This document shows, in pieces, positions 50,728 through 59,150 of a stretch of DNA of 64,000 nucleotides. The notes beneath the pieces are model-generated. The model saw nothing but the letters and a program-made list of their open reading frames with translations, had not been told where the DNA came from and made no database searches. Source of the DNA: UBA6115 sp050952935 (GTDB taxonomy: Bacteria > Bacillota > Clostridia > Christensenellales > Aristaeellaceae); assembly GCA_050952935.1 (NCBI GenBank), contig JBMNLS010000002.1:620001-684000 (forward strand). Direction: 5' to 3'. Both the position numbers and the translations under genes were made by a program. Each line of letters begins with the position of its first letter. Position 1 is the stretch's first letter.

Positions 50728-51222
50728 AGATTCCTCCCTTTATACTGCATGTTGCGTTGATGCCTGTCCTATACTTGCCGCCGGCACAGCACCGGGAGGC
50801 AGACATGGCTTCAAATTCGTCCATAATCATACCATAAAACAACAGGAAATGACAGGAAATAAAACAACGTCTCTTAGCGCTGTACTGTTGTAACGAAAAA
50901 ACATCCTGGATAGAGTGTGACTGGCGCCCGGTTGGCAGCAATAACATACAACATGTAGGGGAATAGCCGGTTGAATAAGCATAACAAATGGTGCGGTCAG
51001 CTTGACACGCTGACAGCTCATCTTATAATGATTTTGGACAGTGTAGCATCCGGAGGAATGGCAACGATCGTCACCATGATGAAGCGAGATGGACGCCTTG
51101 TTCTCTTCGTCCAGGGAAAACAGAGCATGTTTTAATAAATGTATTTTCTGCTCCTTAGAGCCCTGGGGGCGTGAAGGAAATTGATATTTGCACAAGCTGA
51201 CAGGCAGAAATGGGGGAGCGGT
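50728..51222. other. Intergenic region upstream of the ferredoxin-type aldo/keto reductase
   Basis: About 495 bases. It contains a near-consensus plus-strand promoter (listed below). A 25-codon frame runs from ATG 51058 to TAA 51135; its GGAGGA site is only 1-2 bases from the ATG, so translation is doubtful. No structured leader is evident. The direct repeat ACAGGAAAT occurs near 50843 and 50853. Confidence 0.5.
51002..51029 (+). promoter_or_regulatory. Near-consensus promoter
   Basis: TTGACA (51002-51007), 16 bases and TATAAT (51024-51029). The transcript would start near 51036, giving a leader of about 185 bases to the aldo/keto reductase gene. Confidence 0.75.
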
Positions 51223-52365
51223 ATGGATTACAGGCGATTAGGCAAAACAGACATGAAGGTCAGCGAGGTAGCGCTGGGCTGCGAAGGGATGATCGGCGCA
51301 ACATCCCAACTGGTGGATGCGCTGGTGAAGACGGCGCTGGACAGCGGCATGAACTTTCTGGACAACTTCTGTGCCGAGCCAGACGTCCGTGAAAATTTGG
51401 GTGTGTCACTGAAGGGGCGCAGGCAGGATATGTATATCCAGGGGCACATTGGTTCCTGCTGGCGCGACGGGCAGTATCTGCGCTCCCGTGAAGAGCATCT
51501 CGTCAAGCCCGCTTTTGAGGATTTGTTGACCCGCCTGGGCACCGACTATCTGGATGTCGGCATGATCCACTATGTGGACAACGACCCGGACTATGACACC
51601 GTGTTCAACGGCTGGTTCATCGACTATGTGCTGGCGCTCAAAAAAAGCGGCCGCATCCGCTACACCGGCCTCAGCTCCCATAACCCGGTTACGGCGCTGC
51701 GTGCGGTGAAGACGGGGCTAATTGACATACTTCTGTTCAGCGTCAACCCCTGTTATGATCTGCAGCCGCCCTGGGAAGATTTTGACGAGGTCTGGAAGCC
51801 GGAAAACTATCAGACCGTGCTGACCTTGGATCCTGTACGCGAGGAGTTGTACCGCACCTGCGAAGCCCAGGGGGTGGGCATTGTGGTGATGAAGGCTTTT
51901 GGCGGCGGCGACCTGCTGGACGCCCGGTGGTCACCGTTTGGGGTTGCCATGCAGCCTGAACACTGCCTGCACTATGCTCTGACACGGCCGGCAGTTGGCT
52001 GTGTGGTAGCCGGGTTCCGAAGCGAAGAGGAGGTGCTAGTTTCCGCCCGTTATTCGGATCTTAGCGATGAGGAGCGCGATTTCGCCCCCTTCCTGGCGAA
52101 TGTACCGCACAACTACAAAGGGAAGTGCATATATTGCGGCCACTGCGCGCCATGCAGCGCGGGCATCAACATCGCCATGGTCAACAAATTCCATGACTTG
52201 ACACGCACACAGGAAACTGTGCCAGCCTCCGTTCGGGATCATTACCGCCTGCTGGAGCACCATGCCGGGGAATGCATTGCCTGTGTCCAGTGTGAGGAAA
52301 ACTGCCCCTTTGACGTTCCCATCATAGAAAAGATGAGCCAGGCTGCGAAGGTGTTTGGATATTAA
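51223..52365 (+). CDS. Aldo/keto reductase-like protein with C-terminal ferredoxin domain
   Basis: A protein of 380 residues: an aldo/keto reductase barrel (about 1-285) joined to a domain with two [4Fe-4S] motifs, CIYCGHCAPC (302-311) and CIACVQCEENCP (351-362). Asp47 and His116 of the catalytic tetrad can be matched, but where Tyr and Lys should be the sequence reads DNFCAEP and YIQGHIG, so the normal hydride-transfer site seems lost or changed. Such fusions may use electrons from iron-sulfur clusters; substrate unknown. ATG at 51223 follows GGGGGAGCGG. Confidence 0.8.
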   Translation: MDYRRLGKTDMKVSEVALGCEGMIGATSQLVDALVKTALDSGMNFLDNFCAEPDVRENLGVSLKGRRQDMYIQGHIGSCWRDGQYLRSREEHLVKPAFEDLLTRLGTDYLDVGMIHYVDNDPDYDTVFNGWFIDYVLALKKSGRIRYTGLSSHNPVTALRAVKTGLIDILLFSVNPCYDLQPPWEDFDEVWKPENYQTVLTLDPVREELYRTCEAQGVGIVVMKAFGGGDLLDARWSPFGVAMQPEHCLHYALTRPAVGCVVAGFRSEEEVLVSARYSDLSDEERDFAPFLANVPHNYKGKCIYCGHCAPCSAGINIAMVNKFHDLTRTQETVPASVRDHYRLLEHHAGECIACVQCEENCPFDVPIIEKMSQAAKVFGY

Positions 52366-52661
52366 TTTTCAATGAAATCACAATACCGATTGTTGTTAAT
52401 TGGTGTTCACTTGGACTGTATCTGAAAACCTGACAAACCTGACACATGTTCCGATTACTTTTAGCTTGACATCTATGTGCATTTGGCAAAGCAAATGAGA
52501 GAGGCACTCCTGCAATTTAGCATTTTTTCTGTAGAGGAATTTCTGATAATATGATATATAAGAGCCAAGATGAGTACAATGTGTTTCGTTGTATACTGTT
52601 GACACATATGAAAGATGAAGCAAATTAACTCAATACTATTTCGTTAAGGAGATTTTTGTTT
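52366..52661. other. AT-rich intergenic region at the start of the second island
   Basis: About 300 bases with no gene. It contains two TTGACA boxes (near 52467 and 52608) without good -10 partners. It marks a fall in GC content relative to the upstream genes. Confidence 0.4.
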
Positions 52662-53846
52662 ATGGTTAACATTGCAGATGAATTCAATCAAATAGAATTA
52701 AAAACATTTAATTGCAAATCAGGAGAACGATACTTCGAACCCATTCGAAACATATTTCTTAGCATCACACCTGAAGAAACAGTTAGGCAGAAGATGTTAG
52801 TATTTCTTCAGAACAGAATGGGAGTCATGCCAAGCAGGATTTTTCCCGAGGACCATCTTGTTCATTATGCTGTTAATGATGCGAAGGGAAGAATTGATAT
52901 TTCGTTGCTCAAAGAAGACAACACACCTCTTGCTGTGGTTGAGTGCAAGGAGCCAAAGATATTAATTCAAGCATTGCAGGTATATAAACAAGCTGCAGAT
53001 TATGCCTTCGCTGTCAATGCTGAGTACATTATTCTTGTGAATGGTGTAATGATACAGTTTTATAAGAAAGTGGACAATTCCTTTGTCCCGATTGATGGAA
53101 TTATTTCATACAGTGAAATGGTCCAGGGAAAAGGAGTCACACTGGAAGATACAGAATTTCAACGTCTCAATTATGCACAGTACTACGACCTTACGTTTTT
53201 GAGGAACCAGAAAAGGTATGATGATAAAATCGGAGCGGATACATCAGATGCGCTTATACCAGCAATCATTAATTTTGATGAATGTCTTTTTGATTACAGT
53301 CATCAGTTACACGGTCAACTGACCGATCAACTAGAGGTCATTGATGATCTTGGAGTAGGATGCCTAAATTATAATGACGCTTCGGGTGGAGGATTTGGGA
53401 CAGGAGATTACCGGTTATTTCTGCTGAATGATCTTGAATGTAAGAAACAGTTCATGGCCGGCCTTGCGTTAATGCCGACAGGAAAAACTGTAAATGATCC
53501 TAAATATGGCACTCGTGATGGATTGACCGTGTTAGCGGTTAGTATTAACGATGGAGACTTCAATGTAAAATCTTTACAAATAAATCTGAATAAGTTTTTA
53601 ACTGTATCTGGAACAAAGATGAGTTTAGTTCATAATGGTGTAGTCACACGCAAGGGAGCAAGTAAGAAGGCTGTGCTGGAATACATCGGAAAGAAGAATC
53701 CCGGGTTAGTAAAAAATGGAAAGGTTGACTTGGGTAGCGCAGATATTTCAAGCAATTTGTTCATTGATAGTGATGATGTGAAGGATATGATTGGCAGGAT
53801 TATATCCTACGCAATGTATAGAAATGAGTATAAAAAAAGTCTATGA
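52662..53846 (+). CDS. Stand-alone protein with a type I restriction HsdR-N-like nuclease domain
   Basis: A protein of 394 residues. The N-terminal part (about 20-150) resembles the HSDR_N_2 domain of type I restriction subunits: EETVRQKMLVFLQNRMGV, then RIDISLLKEDNTPLAVVECK, giving a PD-(D/E)xK site with Asp79, Glu94 and Lys96, and QALQVYKQAADYAFAVNAEY. No helicase motor follows. The remaining 240 residues contain a Gly-rich segment (NDASGGGFGTGDY) and are unfamiliar. No HsdM or HsdS genes are nearby. AAGGAGATTTTT precedes the ATG. It is AT-rich and just upstream of an IS4 element, suggesting acquired DNA. Defence is possible but unproven. Confidence 0.6.
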   Translation: MVNIADEFNQIELKTFNCKSGERYFEPIRNIFLSITPEETVRQKMLVFLQNRMGVMPSRIFPEDHLVHYAVNDAKGRIDISLLKEDNTPLAVVECKEPKILIQALQVYKQAADYAFAVNAEYIILVNGVMIQFYKKVDNSFVPIDGIISYSEMVQGKGVTLEDTEFQRLNYAQYYDLTFLRNQKRYDDKIGADTSDALIPAIINFDECLFDYSHQLHGQLTDQLEVIDDLGVGCLNYNDASGGGFGTGDYRLFLLNDLECKKQFMAGLALMPTGKTVNDPKYGTRDGLTVLAVSINDGDFNVKSLQINLNKFLTVSGTKMSLVHNGVVTRKGASKKAVLEYIGKKNPGLVKNGKVDLGSADISSNLFIDSDDVKDMIGRIISYAMYRNEYKKSL

Positions 53847-53869
53847 TAGAGTTTAGAATATAGATTGGC

Positions 53870-53878
53870 TTCGGCTAT
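53870..53878 (+). repeat. Left copy of the IS4 target-site duplication
   Basis: TTCGGCTAT borders the left end of the IS and is repeated at 55489-55497. Confidence 0.8.
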
Positions 53879-55488
53879 CTTGAGTTTCCGTATTCTGATT
53901 ATACTTTTTGATTGAGCTGCAGGTGGTTCAGGGGTTTTGAGGAAGTCACTGTCAAATCATGTCTTTTTTGTCAATATTCTGGCATATTTATGACGGAAAA
54001 TGAGGAACCTTTCCTGTTTTTCATAGTAGAATTGATTTGTAACAAAAACTCGACTAAACAAATCCAGGGAGGCTCCTCATGCGTTATTCTACCACAGATA
54101 CCTATCAACTCAAAAGGGAAATCATCACCTTCGCCAGGCGTCTGAGTGAAGGCCTCCCACGGGATTGGGAAAAGTTTACCGCTGATATGCTTTTCGGCAT
54201 CCTCGCGTCCAGCAGCTGCATTCTTTCCCGCTTTGCCGATGTGCTCAAAGAAGATATCTTGAAAAAGAACACCGTTGAACGCTTGGCACGAAAGCTGTTA
54301 GAAGATATGCCCCCCGAACTCACCCATCATTACCTGTCCTTTGCCCGGAACATCGCGCAGGACACGGGGCCTGTCTTTGTGGATGATACGGACATCACCA
54401 AGCCCTATGGCAAAGCCTTTGAGGATATGGGAACGGTCAGAGATGGCTCTTCGGCAGATAAAAAGCTGAAGAATGGGTATTATGTGACTGAAATGACTGC
54501 CCTGAGCCATCGTACCCGTCAGCCTATCAGCCTCTATTCCCATATCCATTCCTCTCACTCAAAAAACTATACCTCTGTCAACGACATCACCTTCCGGGCA
54601 TTGAAAGAAGTTTTCCCTTATTTCCCCAAAGCAACCTATGTCTTTGACCGGGGTTATGATATGAACAAGCTATATCTTTTCATGTACGAGCATGAAAAGA
54701 GCTTCATCGTTCGTGTCACCAGCAACAGAAATCTGTTCTGTAAAAACAAGTGGTTCAAGTCGACCACGCTCAGGGACAAATACAAAGGCAAGTTTAAGTG
54801 CCCGGTCTTATATGGCGGCAAAAAGACTGAATGCTGGGTCACCTGTGTCAATGTCAAGATCACCGCGAGCTGCAAATGGCTCAAGTTAGTATTGGTATAT
54901 GGGCTGTCAGATACCCCCATGATGCTGTTGACCAACCGCCCGGTCAGAAACAGGGAGGACGCGCTGCAGGTTGTCCGGATGTATTTCATGCGGTGGCGGA
55001 TAGAGGAACATTTCCGCTTCAAGAAGACGACCCTGGGGTTTGAGGATATGCGGGTGCGCAAGCTGAAGGCAATGAATCACTTGAGTCAGTTTGTGAGCAT
55101 GGCCATTGGCTTTTTGTGCGCACAGGCAGACAAAAGAAACACCTCCAGGCTCAGGCGCGCCGTGACGCGCGAGGCAAATGGACAGAAGCAGGAGCACAAA
55201 ATATCCTTTCTGCTTTATAGAATGGGGTTGGGTATCCAGCGCATTCTGGCCAGGGCACAAACAGGCATCCGTGCCTGGTTCCGCATAGGCCGGCCCAAAT
55301 ACAGGCAGTTATCCTTCCCTTTGCTATGTTGAAATACAACAACTGAATAGGCGCGCGCAAGGGCTTGTTTACCTTCCCTTTTTTTGGAAAATTCGCTCTG
55401 TAAAATGAAATACCGCATCCTCTACCATGCAGAGGCTCAAGAATCTCTGCTCATTGCACCAGAAGATTGCAAAATACGGAAACTCAAA
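53879..55488 (+). mobile_element. Complete IS4-family insertion sequence
   Basis: About 1610 bases. The ends are imperfect inverted repeats of about 18 bases: CTTGAGTTTCCGTATTCTG at the left and TTTGAGTTTCCGTATTTTG read inward from the right. A 9-base target duplication, TTCGGCTAT, lies directly outside both ends. Together with an intact transposase this indicates a fairly recent insertion. It sits 32 bases after the HsdR-N-like gene, without breaking it. Confidence 0.85.
54079..55332 (+). CDS. IS4-family transposase (DDE)
   Basis: A protein of 417 residues. DDE residues are found at VDDTD (Asp103 region), FDRGYD (Asp190) and the IS4 YREK motif, Y302-x2-R305-x3-E309-x6-K316 in YFMRWRIEEHFRFKK. 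The C-terminal tail is basic. The frame is intact, so the element may be active. GGGAGG precedes the ATG at 54079. The upstream 200 bases within the element carry its left end and presumably its promoter. Confidence 0.93.
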   Translation: MRYSTTDTYQLKREIITFARRLSEGLPRDWEKFTADMLFGILASSSCILSRFADVLKEDILKKNTVERLARKLLEDMPPELTHHYLSFARNIAQDTGPVFVDDTDITKPYGKAFEDMGTVRDGSSADKKLKNGYYVTEMTALSHRTRQPISLYSHIHSSHSKNYTSVNDITFRALKEVFPYFPKATYVFDRGYDMNKLYLFMYEHEKSFIVRVTSNRNLFCKNKWFKSTTLRDKYKGKFKCPVLYGGKKTECWVTCVNVKITASCKWLKLVLVYGLSDTPMMLLTNRPVRNREDALQVVRMYFMRWRIEEHFRFKKTTLGFEDMRVRKLKAMNHLSQFVSMAIGFLCAQADKRNTSRLRRAVTREANGQKQEHKISFLLYRMGLGIQRILARAQTGIRAWFRIGRPKYRQLSFPLLC

Positions 55489-55497
55489 TTCGGCTAT
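55489..55497 (+). repeat. Right copy of the IS4 target-site duplication
   Basis: TTCGGCTAT in the same orientation as at 53870-53878, directly after the right end of the IS. Confidence 0.8.
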
Positions 55498-55527
55498 TTG
55501 TAGGAAAGGAAGAGAGAATGTTATAAA

Positions 55528-55550
55528 ATTATCATTTTAGTAATGATAAT
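55528..55550. promoter_or_regulatory. AT-rich 9-bp dyad, Fur-box-like
   Basis: ATTATCATT and AATGATAAT flank TTAGT. The halves resemble the GATAATGATAATC repeats bound by Fur-type regulators, but no gene starts nearby, so its role is unclear. Confidence 0.3.
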
Positions 55551-55667
55551 TGTGTTAATTTAAGGCGAATAAATTTGATGGCGGGTTTGGCAGGATTCCC
55601 AAAACGATATTTTTTGTCAGTAATGTTGTTAGTAGAACGTCATTTTCTGCCACTTCTCGCCGCAAAC

Positions 55668-55703
55668 AGAAAAGTGAGAGCCGTTGAAAACTCTCACTTT
55701 TCT
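55668..55703 (-). terminator. Terminator following the tRNA-Pro 3' fragment
   Basis: AGAAAAGTGAGAG (55668-55680) pairs with CTCTCACTTTTCT (55691-55703). It lies directly after the CCA end of the tRNA fragment on the minus strand, as expected for a former tRNA gene. Confidence 0.75.
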
Positions 55704-55748
55704 TGGTCGAGGTGACAGGATTTGAACCTGCGACCTTTTGGTCCCGAA
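55704..55748 (-). pseudogene. 3' half of a tRNA-Pro(CGG) gene, candidate attachment site
   Basis: On the minus strand, from the anticodon loop onward, the pieces of a tRNA are intact: loop TTCGGGA with anticodon CGG, CCAAA, variable loop AGGTC, T-arm GCAGG-TTCAAAT-CCTGT, acceptor strand CACCTCG, discriminator A and an encoded CCA. The 5' side does not continue as a tRNA: the stem partner TTTGG is replaced by TTTGCG and no D arm or acceptor strand follows. Integrative elements often use exactly this half of a tRNA as their att core, so this is probably an att remnant. Confidence 0.65.
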
Positions 55749-56329
55749 CGCAAACTGGCGTGTTTTATGAGGTTTTATATAGCTTAATGATCGTCAATCT
55801 AGGCGAATAAAGAGCCATCACTTGCACGTCGGCATCAATTTGGAGTAATCAAGATGAACATGGAAGGAGGCTAAACGGAGGTCGCTAATGAAACTCATGT
55901 CAACGCTCCGAAACGTCCTTGAACACCTTGGCATCTTGTGTTACTACGATGTGTCCAAGCCTTAGAAGGAACGTTTGTGCCGATGAACGATCTTTATTAA
56001 CTCACCAACTTATACAAAGATTGGGGACAGACCAATAGAACTTGAAAGTCTTGTTAAAATAGTCTGATATGGGGGAAGAGCCATATCGCATATCTGAACA
56101 TGAGACACCTAAAAGCACTGGACGACAGCGAAACGGCCGTCAGCTAACAGTCACATCAATGGCCTCCCGAAATTTGCGCATAATTCTTGACAGTACCCTT
56201 TCTGGTCGATACATGCTGTGATCCTCCGAATAAAGTGCAAGGGTTTTGGATGATTTCAGGGGTTTTCCTTGCACCAATGATACCAGTAAACAGACGGAAT
56301 GTCTTGATTTAGTTGGGGTTTCTTCTTGT
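55749..56329. other. Gene-poor remnant region
   Basis: About 580 bases without a credible complete gene. A 25-codon frame from ATG 55888 to TAG 55965 has a good GGAGG site and could be a gene fragment. A 66-codon minus-strand frame (56140-56340) ends SRIMRKFREAIDVTVS and looks like a decayed coding piece, but I do not recognise it. The area is consistent with the worn edge of an integrated element. Confidence 0.4.
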
Positions 56330-57310
56330 TCAGGGGACACTATGTAGACTCATTCTTCGACATTCGGAAGGCATCATATTGAATTTATTCCAAAATACTC
56401 GATAAAAATAACTGATATTTGAATACCCGACAAGTTGAGCTATTTCATCGACTGGCACATTTGAGTTGCTGATTAACATCAATGCTTTTTCCATACGGGC
56501 ATTTTGTACAAGATTAATAAAACTCTTGCCGGTTTTTTTCTTTAGTAGTGTACTAAAATAGTTGGGATGATATCCGAATTCCATAGCAGTTTGGCGTAAA
56601 GTTACTCTTTCACAGTTACCTTCAATGTAAGAAAGAATCTTAGCAATTTCATGGTTTTGTTGGTGACTTATTTCCATAATTTCGCAGTTACGCGTTAATA
56701 AAGAAATTAACGTTACAAACAAACCATCTAGTACACGTTCATAAAAACTCTCCATTGCTGTATACTCCAGAAGGATAATGTTAATAATATATTTTAAACT
56801 GATATTTTTTTTGGCTTTGACAATCATATACTGTCCACGATTATTTAGACTGAAGGGATTGATGAAAAATTTTAGCATGTCGGTGTTTTTGGGTATATGT
56901 GGGAGGTAGGATTTTAGACAAAGCTCCTTCTTTAGTGCGAAATAAATAATACAGGTTTCATCGGTGTTTTTGGGTAGGCCATGACGAGAAATGCAATGCT
57001 TGACACCTGGTTGAACTAGAAGCGTGTCTCCTTCGTTAAGTAATATTAATTGACCATCAATGTTTTCATAGACGTTACCTTTGTAAAAATACTGTAGGAC
57101 AAAAAAATCTCTGATACGTGGTATTTCGGAAATAATGGATCCATCGTATGCCCACATCACAACATCAAGCATTTGGTGAGGAGGGACCGGAGGAGGCATT
57201 TTAATACTAATAAAATGGTTTTTCTTTTCCATTTCATTTCTTGACACACGTTGAAGATATTCCGTGTCTTTTTTCAGCTGAATAATAGCAGAACTAATTT
57301 CATATTTCAT
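56330..57310 (-). CDS. AraC-family transcriptional regulator
   Basis: A protein of 326 residues. An N-terminal cupin-like sensing region (about 40-140; LLNEGDTLLVQPGVKHCI is the metal/sugar-pocket strand) is followed by a C-terminal pair of helix-turn-helix motifs (about 222-318): VTLRQTAMEFGYHPNYFSTL, KKKTGKSFINLVQNARMEKA and VPVDEIAQLVGYSNISYF. Members control sugar catabolism genes in response to a sugar. It is encoded 118 bases beyond the kinase gene on the same strand, and beside the divergent transaldolase and ABC transporter genes it probably regulates. Confidence 0.88.
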   Translation of the reverse strand: MKYEISSAIIQLKKDTEYLQRVSRNEMEKKNHFISIKMPPPVPPHQMLDVVMWAYDGSIISEIPRIRDFFVLQYFYKGNVYENIDGQLILLNEGDTLLVQPGVKHCISRHGLPKNTDETCIIYFALKKELCLKSYLPHIPKNTDMLKFFINPFSLNNRGQYMIVKAKKNISLKYIINIILLEYTAMESFYERVLDGLFVTLISLLTRNCEIMEISHQQNHEIAKILSYIEGNCERVTLRQTAMEFGYHPNYFSTLLKKKTGKSFINLVQNARMEKALMLISNSNVPVDEIAQLVGYSNISYFYRVFWNKFNMMPSECRRMSLHSVP

Positions 57311-57428
57311 TTCTCACTCTTTTCAATGGACAAAATTGGACGTCAGCTTAGAATTCCAAAACAAGGTTGCTGGCAGCATGTTCAGATGCATTTGGATTAG
57401 TTAATTCGTTTATATGTCTAGTCTAATG

Positions 57429-58931
57429 TTATAAGGTCACACTATTTTGATCATTATTTTGTATTTTGAGAAACCGATGGTAGGCATCATCCCATTTTTT
57501 TGTTGAACTGGGCTCATATTCTGTAAGCACAAAAGAATTTCTTACAATTTCACGCATTTGAAAAATGTCAGAGATCTCACCTAAAGCTAAGCATTGCATT
57601 AAAAGATTTCCCACGCAGGCACCTTCAATAGGGCCGGTGGTGACAGGTCGACCTATACAATCTGCAATCATTTGGTTTAGCATTTCATTTCGAATTCCGC
57701 CACCAACAATATAAAGACGGTCTATGTTTTTCCCACTAAATATTTCTAAACGCTCAATTGCCCAGCGATACTTTAAAGCGAGGCTTTCATAAACACATCG
57801 AGCGATTGCACCTTCGTTATCAGGAATTGGTTGATTAGTTCGTTTACAATAATTTTGGATTTGTAAAGGCATATTAACCACATTGAAGAAATCACTGTGG
57901 GAAGGATCAATAAATGATTGTAATGCTGGGGTATTCATCACGAGGTTTGTAATGTCAGTATAGGACAAATCTTTTCCATTTTTTTTCCATTCCTTTCTTG
58001 CCTCTTGAATTATCCATAATCCAGTTATGTTCACCAATGGACGGTAGCCACCTTGCACAGTCCCCTCGTTAGAAAAGTTTGAATCATACATATCGTTGGT
58101 GAAGATTGGGGCTTCGGTTTCAATGCCAAGAATTGACCATGTACCGGAAGAACAAAATGCATAATTATCATTTGTTTTTGCCGGAATGGAGGCAACAGCT
58201 GAAGCAGTATCATGTGAACCAACCAATGCATAAGGGACACGATTAACATAAGCCTCTGCTGCAATAGTTGATAGCAGCTCACCACATAATGTTCCGGAAG
58301 GGAGGATTGGCATTAAAATACGTTCATTTATGTTAAACATTGAGAGCATTTTTCGATCCCAATCGTTGAGTGTTGGATTATACATCGCAGTCGTAGTTGA
58401 AATTGTGTATTCGCTGTGCTTTTCACCAGTACAGAAAAAAGATAGTAGATCTGGAATCATCAGCATTGCATGAGCATTTTCGATTGCTGGATCTCCTTCA
58501 CGTAAACGACGATGAAGTTGATAAAGTGTATTGATGGAATAACTTGAATTTCCTGAACGAAAAAAGATATCTCTACCTGACAAAATTTTGTGCGATTCCC
58601 TCATGTCCAAATCGGTTGTATGCCTAGCACATCGGGCATTAGAAAGAAGATGTCCATTTTTATCAATGAGACCGTAATCATTACCCCAACCATCTATGCC
58701 AAAACATGCAAGTTCACCTTTGTATAGTGCACTATACTTAGCGAAAGCCGTTTTGATATTCGAAAATATGTGCAGAATATCCCAGTAAATCATTTCTCCC
58801 ATTTGAACATAGTTGTTTTCAAAACGATGAACTTCTTCAAGTTTAATTTTCTTACCATCAAAACATCCTAAGAATGCCCGTCCATTGCTTGAACCTAAAT
58901 CAAATGCTATTAAATTTAATGGATTTTTCAT
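57429..58931 (-). CDS. FGGY-family sugar kinase, rhamnulokinase-like
   Basis: A kinase of 500 residues. The first phosphate loop is AFDLGSSNGRAFLG (about 9-22), DGWGNDYGLID (about 76-86) matches rhamnulokinase, GSHDTASAVASIP (about 247-259) and CSSGTWSILG hold the catalytic Asp and phosphate 1-2 motifs, and IVGGGIRNEMLNQMIADCIGRPV closes the ATP site. L-rhamnulose is a natural guess, but no rhamnose isomerase or aldolase is in the window, and close relatives act on other ketoses. AAGGAGATT lies 11-12 bases before the ATG. It is divergent from the transaldolase gene. Confidence 0.8.
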   Translation of the reverse strand: MKNPLNLIAFDLGSSNGRAFLGCFDGKKIKLEEVHRFENNYVQMGEMIYWDILHIFSNIKTAFAKYSALYKGELACFGIDGWGNDYGLIDKNGHLLSNARCARHTTDLDMRESHKILSGRDIFFRSGNSSYSINTLYQLHRRLREGDPAIENAHAMLMIPDLLSFFCTGEKHSEYTISTTTAMYNPTLNDWDRKMLSMFNINERILMPILPSGTLCGELLSTIAAEAYVNRVPYALVGSHDTASAVASIPAKTNDNYAFCSSGTWSILGIETEAPIFTNDMYDSNFSNEGTVQGGYRPLVNITGLWIIQEARKEWKKNGKDLSYTDITNLVMNTPALQSFIDPSHSDFFNVVNMPLQIQNYCKRTNQPIPDNEGAIARCVYESLALKYRWAIERLEIFSGKNIDRLYIVGGGIRNEMLNQMIADCIGRPVTTGPIEGACVGNLLMQCLALGEISDIFQMREIVRNSFVLTEYEPSSTKKWDDAYHRFLKIQNNDQNSVTL

Positions 58932-58978
58932 AATAGATTAAATCTCCTTTCTTCAATTCATATAATCTCTTTAGCGAT

Positions 58979-59006
58979 AGAATAGCATTTTTCTAGAATT
59001 TTGCAA
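58979..59006 (-). promoter_or_regulatory. Promoter of the sugar kinase gene
   Basis: On the minus strand TTGCAA (59001-59006), 16 bases and TATTCT (58979-58984), about 50 bases before the start codon. Confidence 0.45.
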
Positions 59007-59150
59007 GTGAAACTTATTTTTGGACAGTAAAATGATTAATTTTCGTCAATGAAAATCTACTTACTATATTTTAATATTTATTATGTAAACATAGAGGAAA
59101 AACATTCGTCAACTATCCTGGCTATGCTATAAAATGTAATAAGGGAGGGT

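Noticed and set aside
52656..53846. Complete type I restriction system
   Set aside because: Only the HsdR-N-like domain is present; no helicase motifs, HsdM or HsdS in the window.
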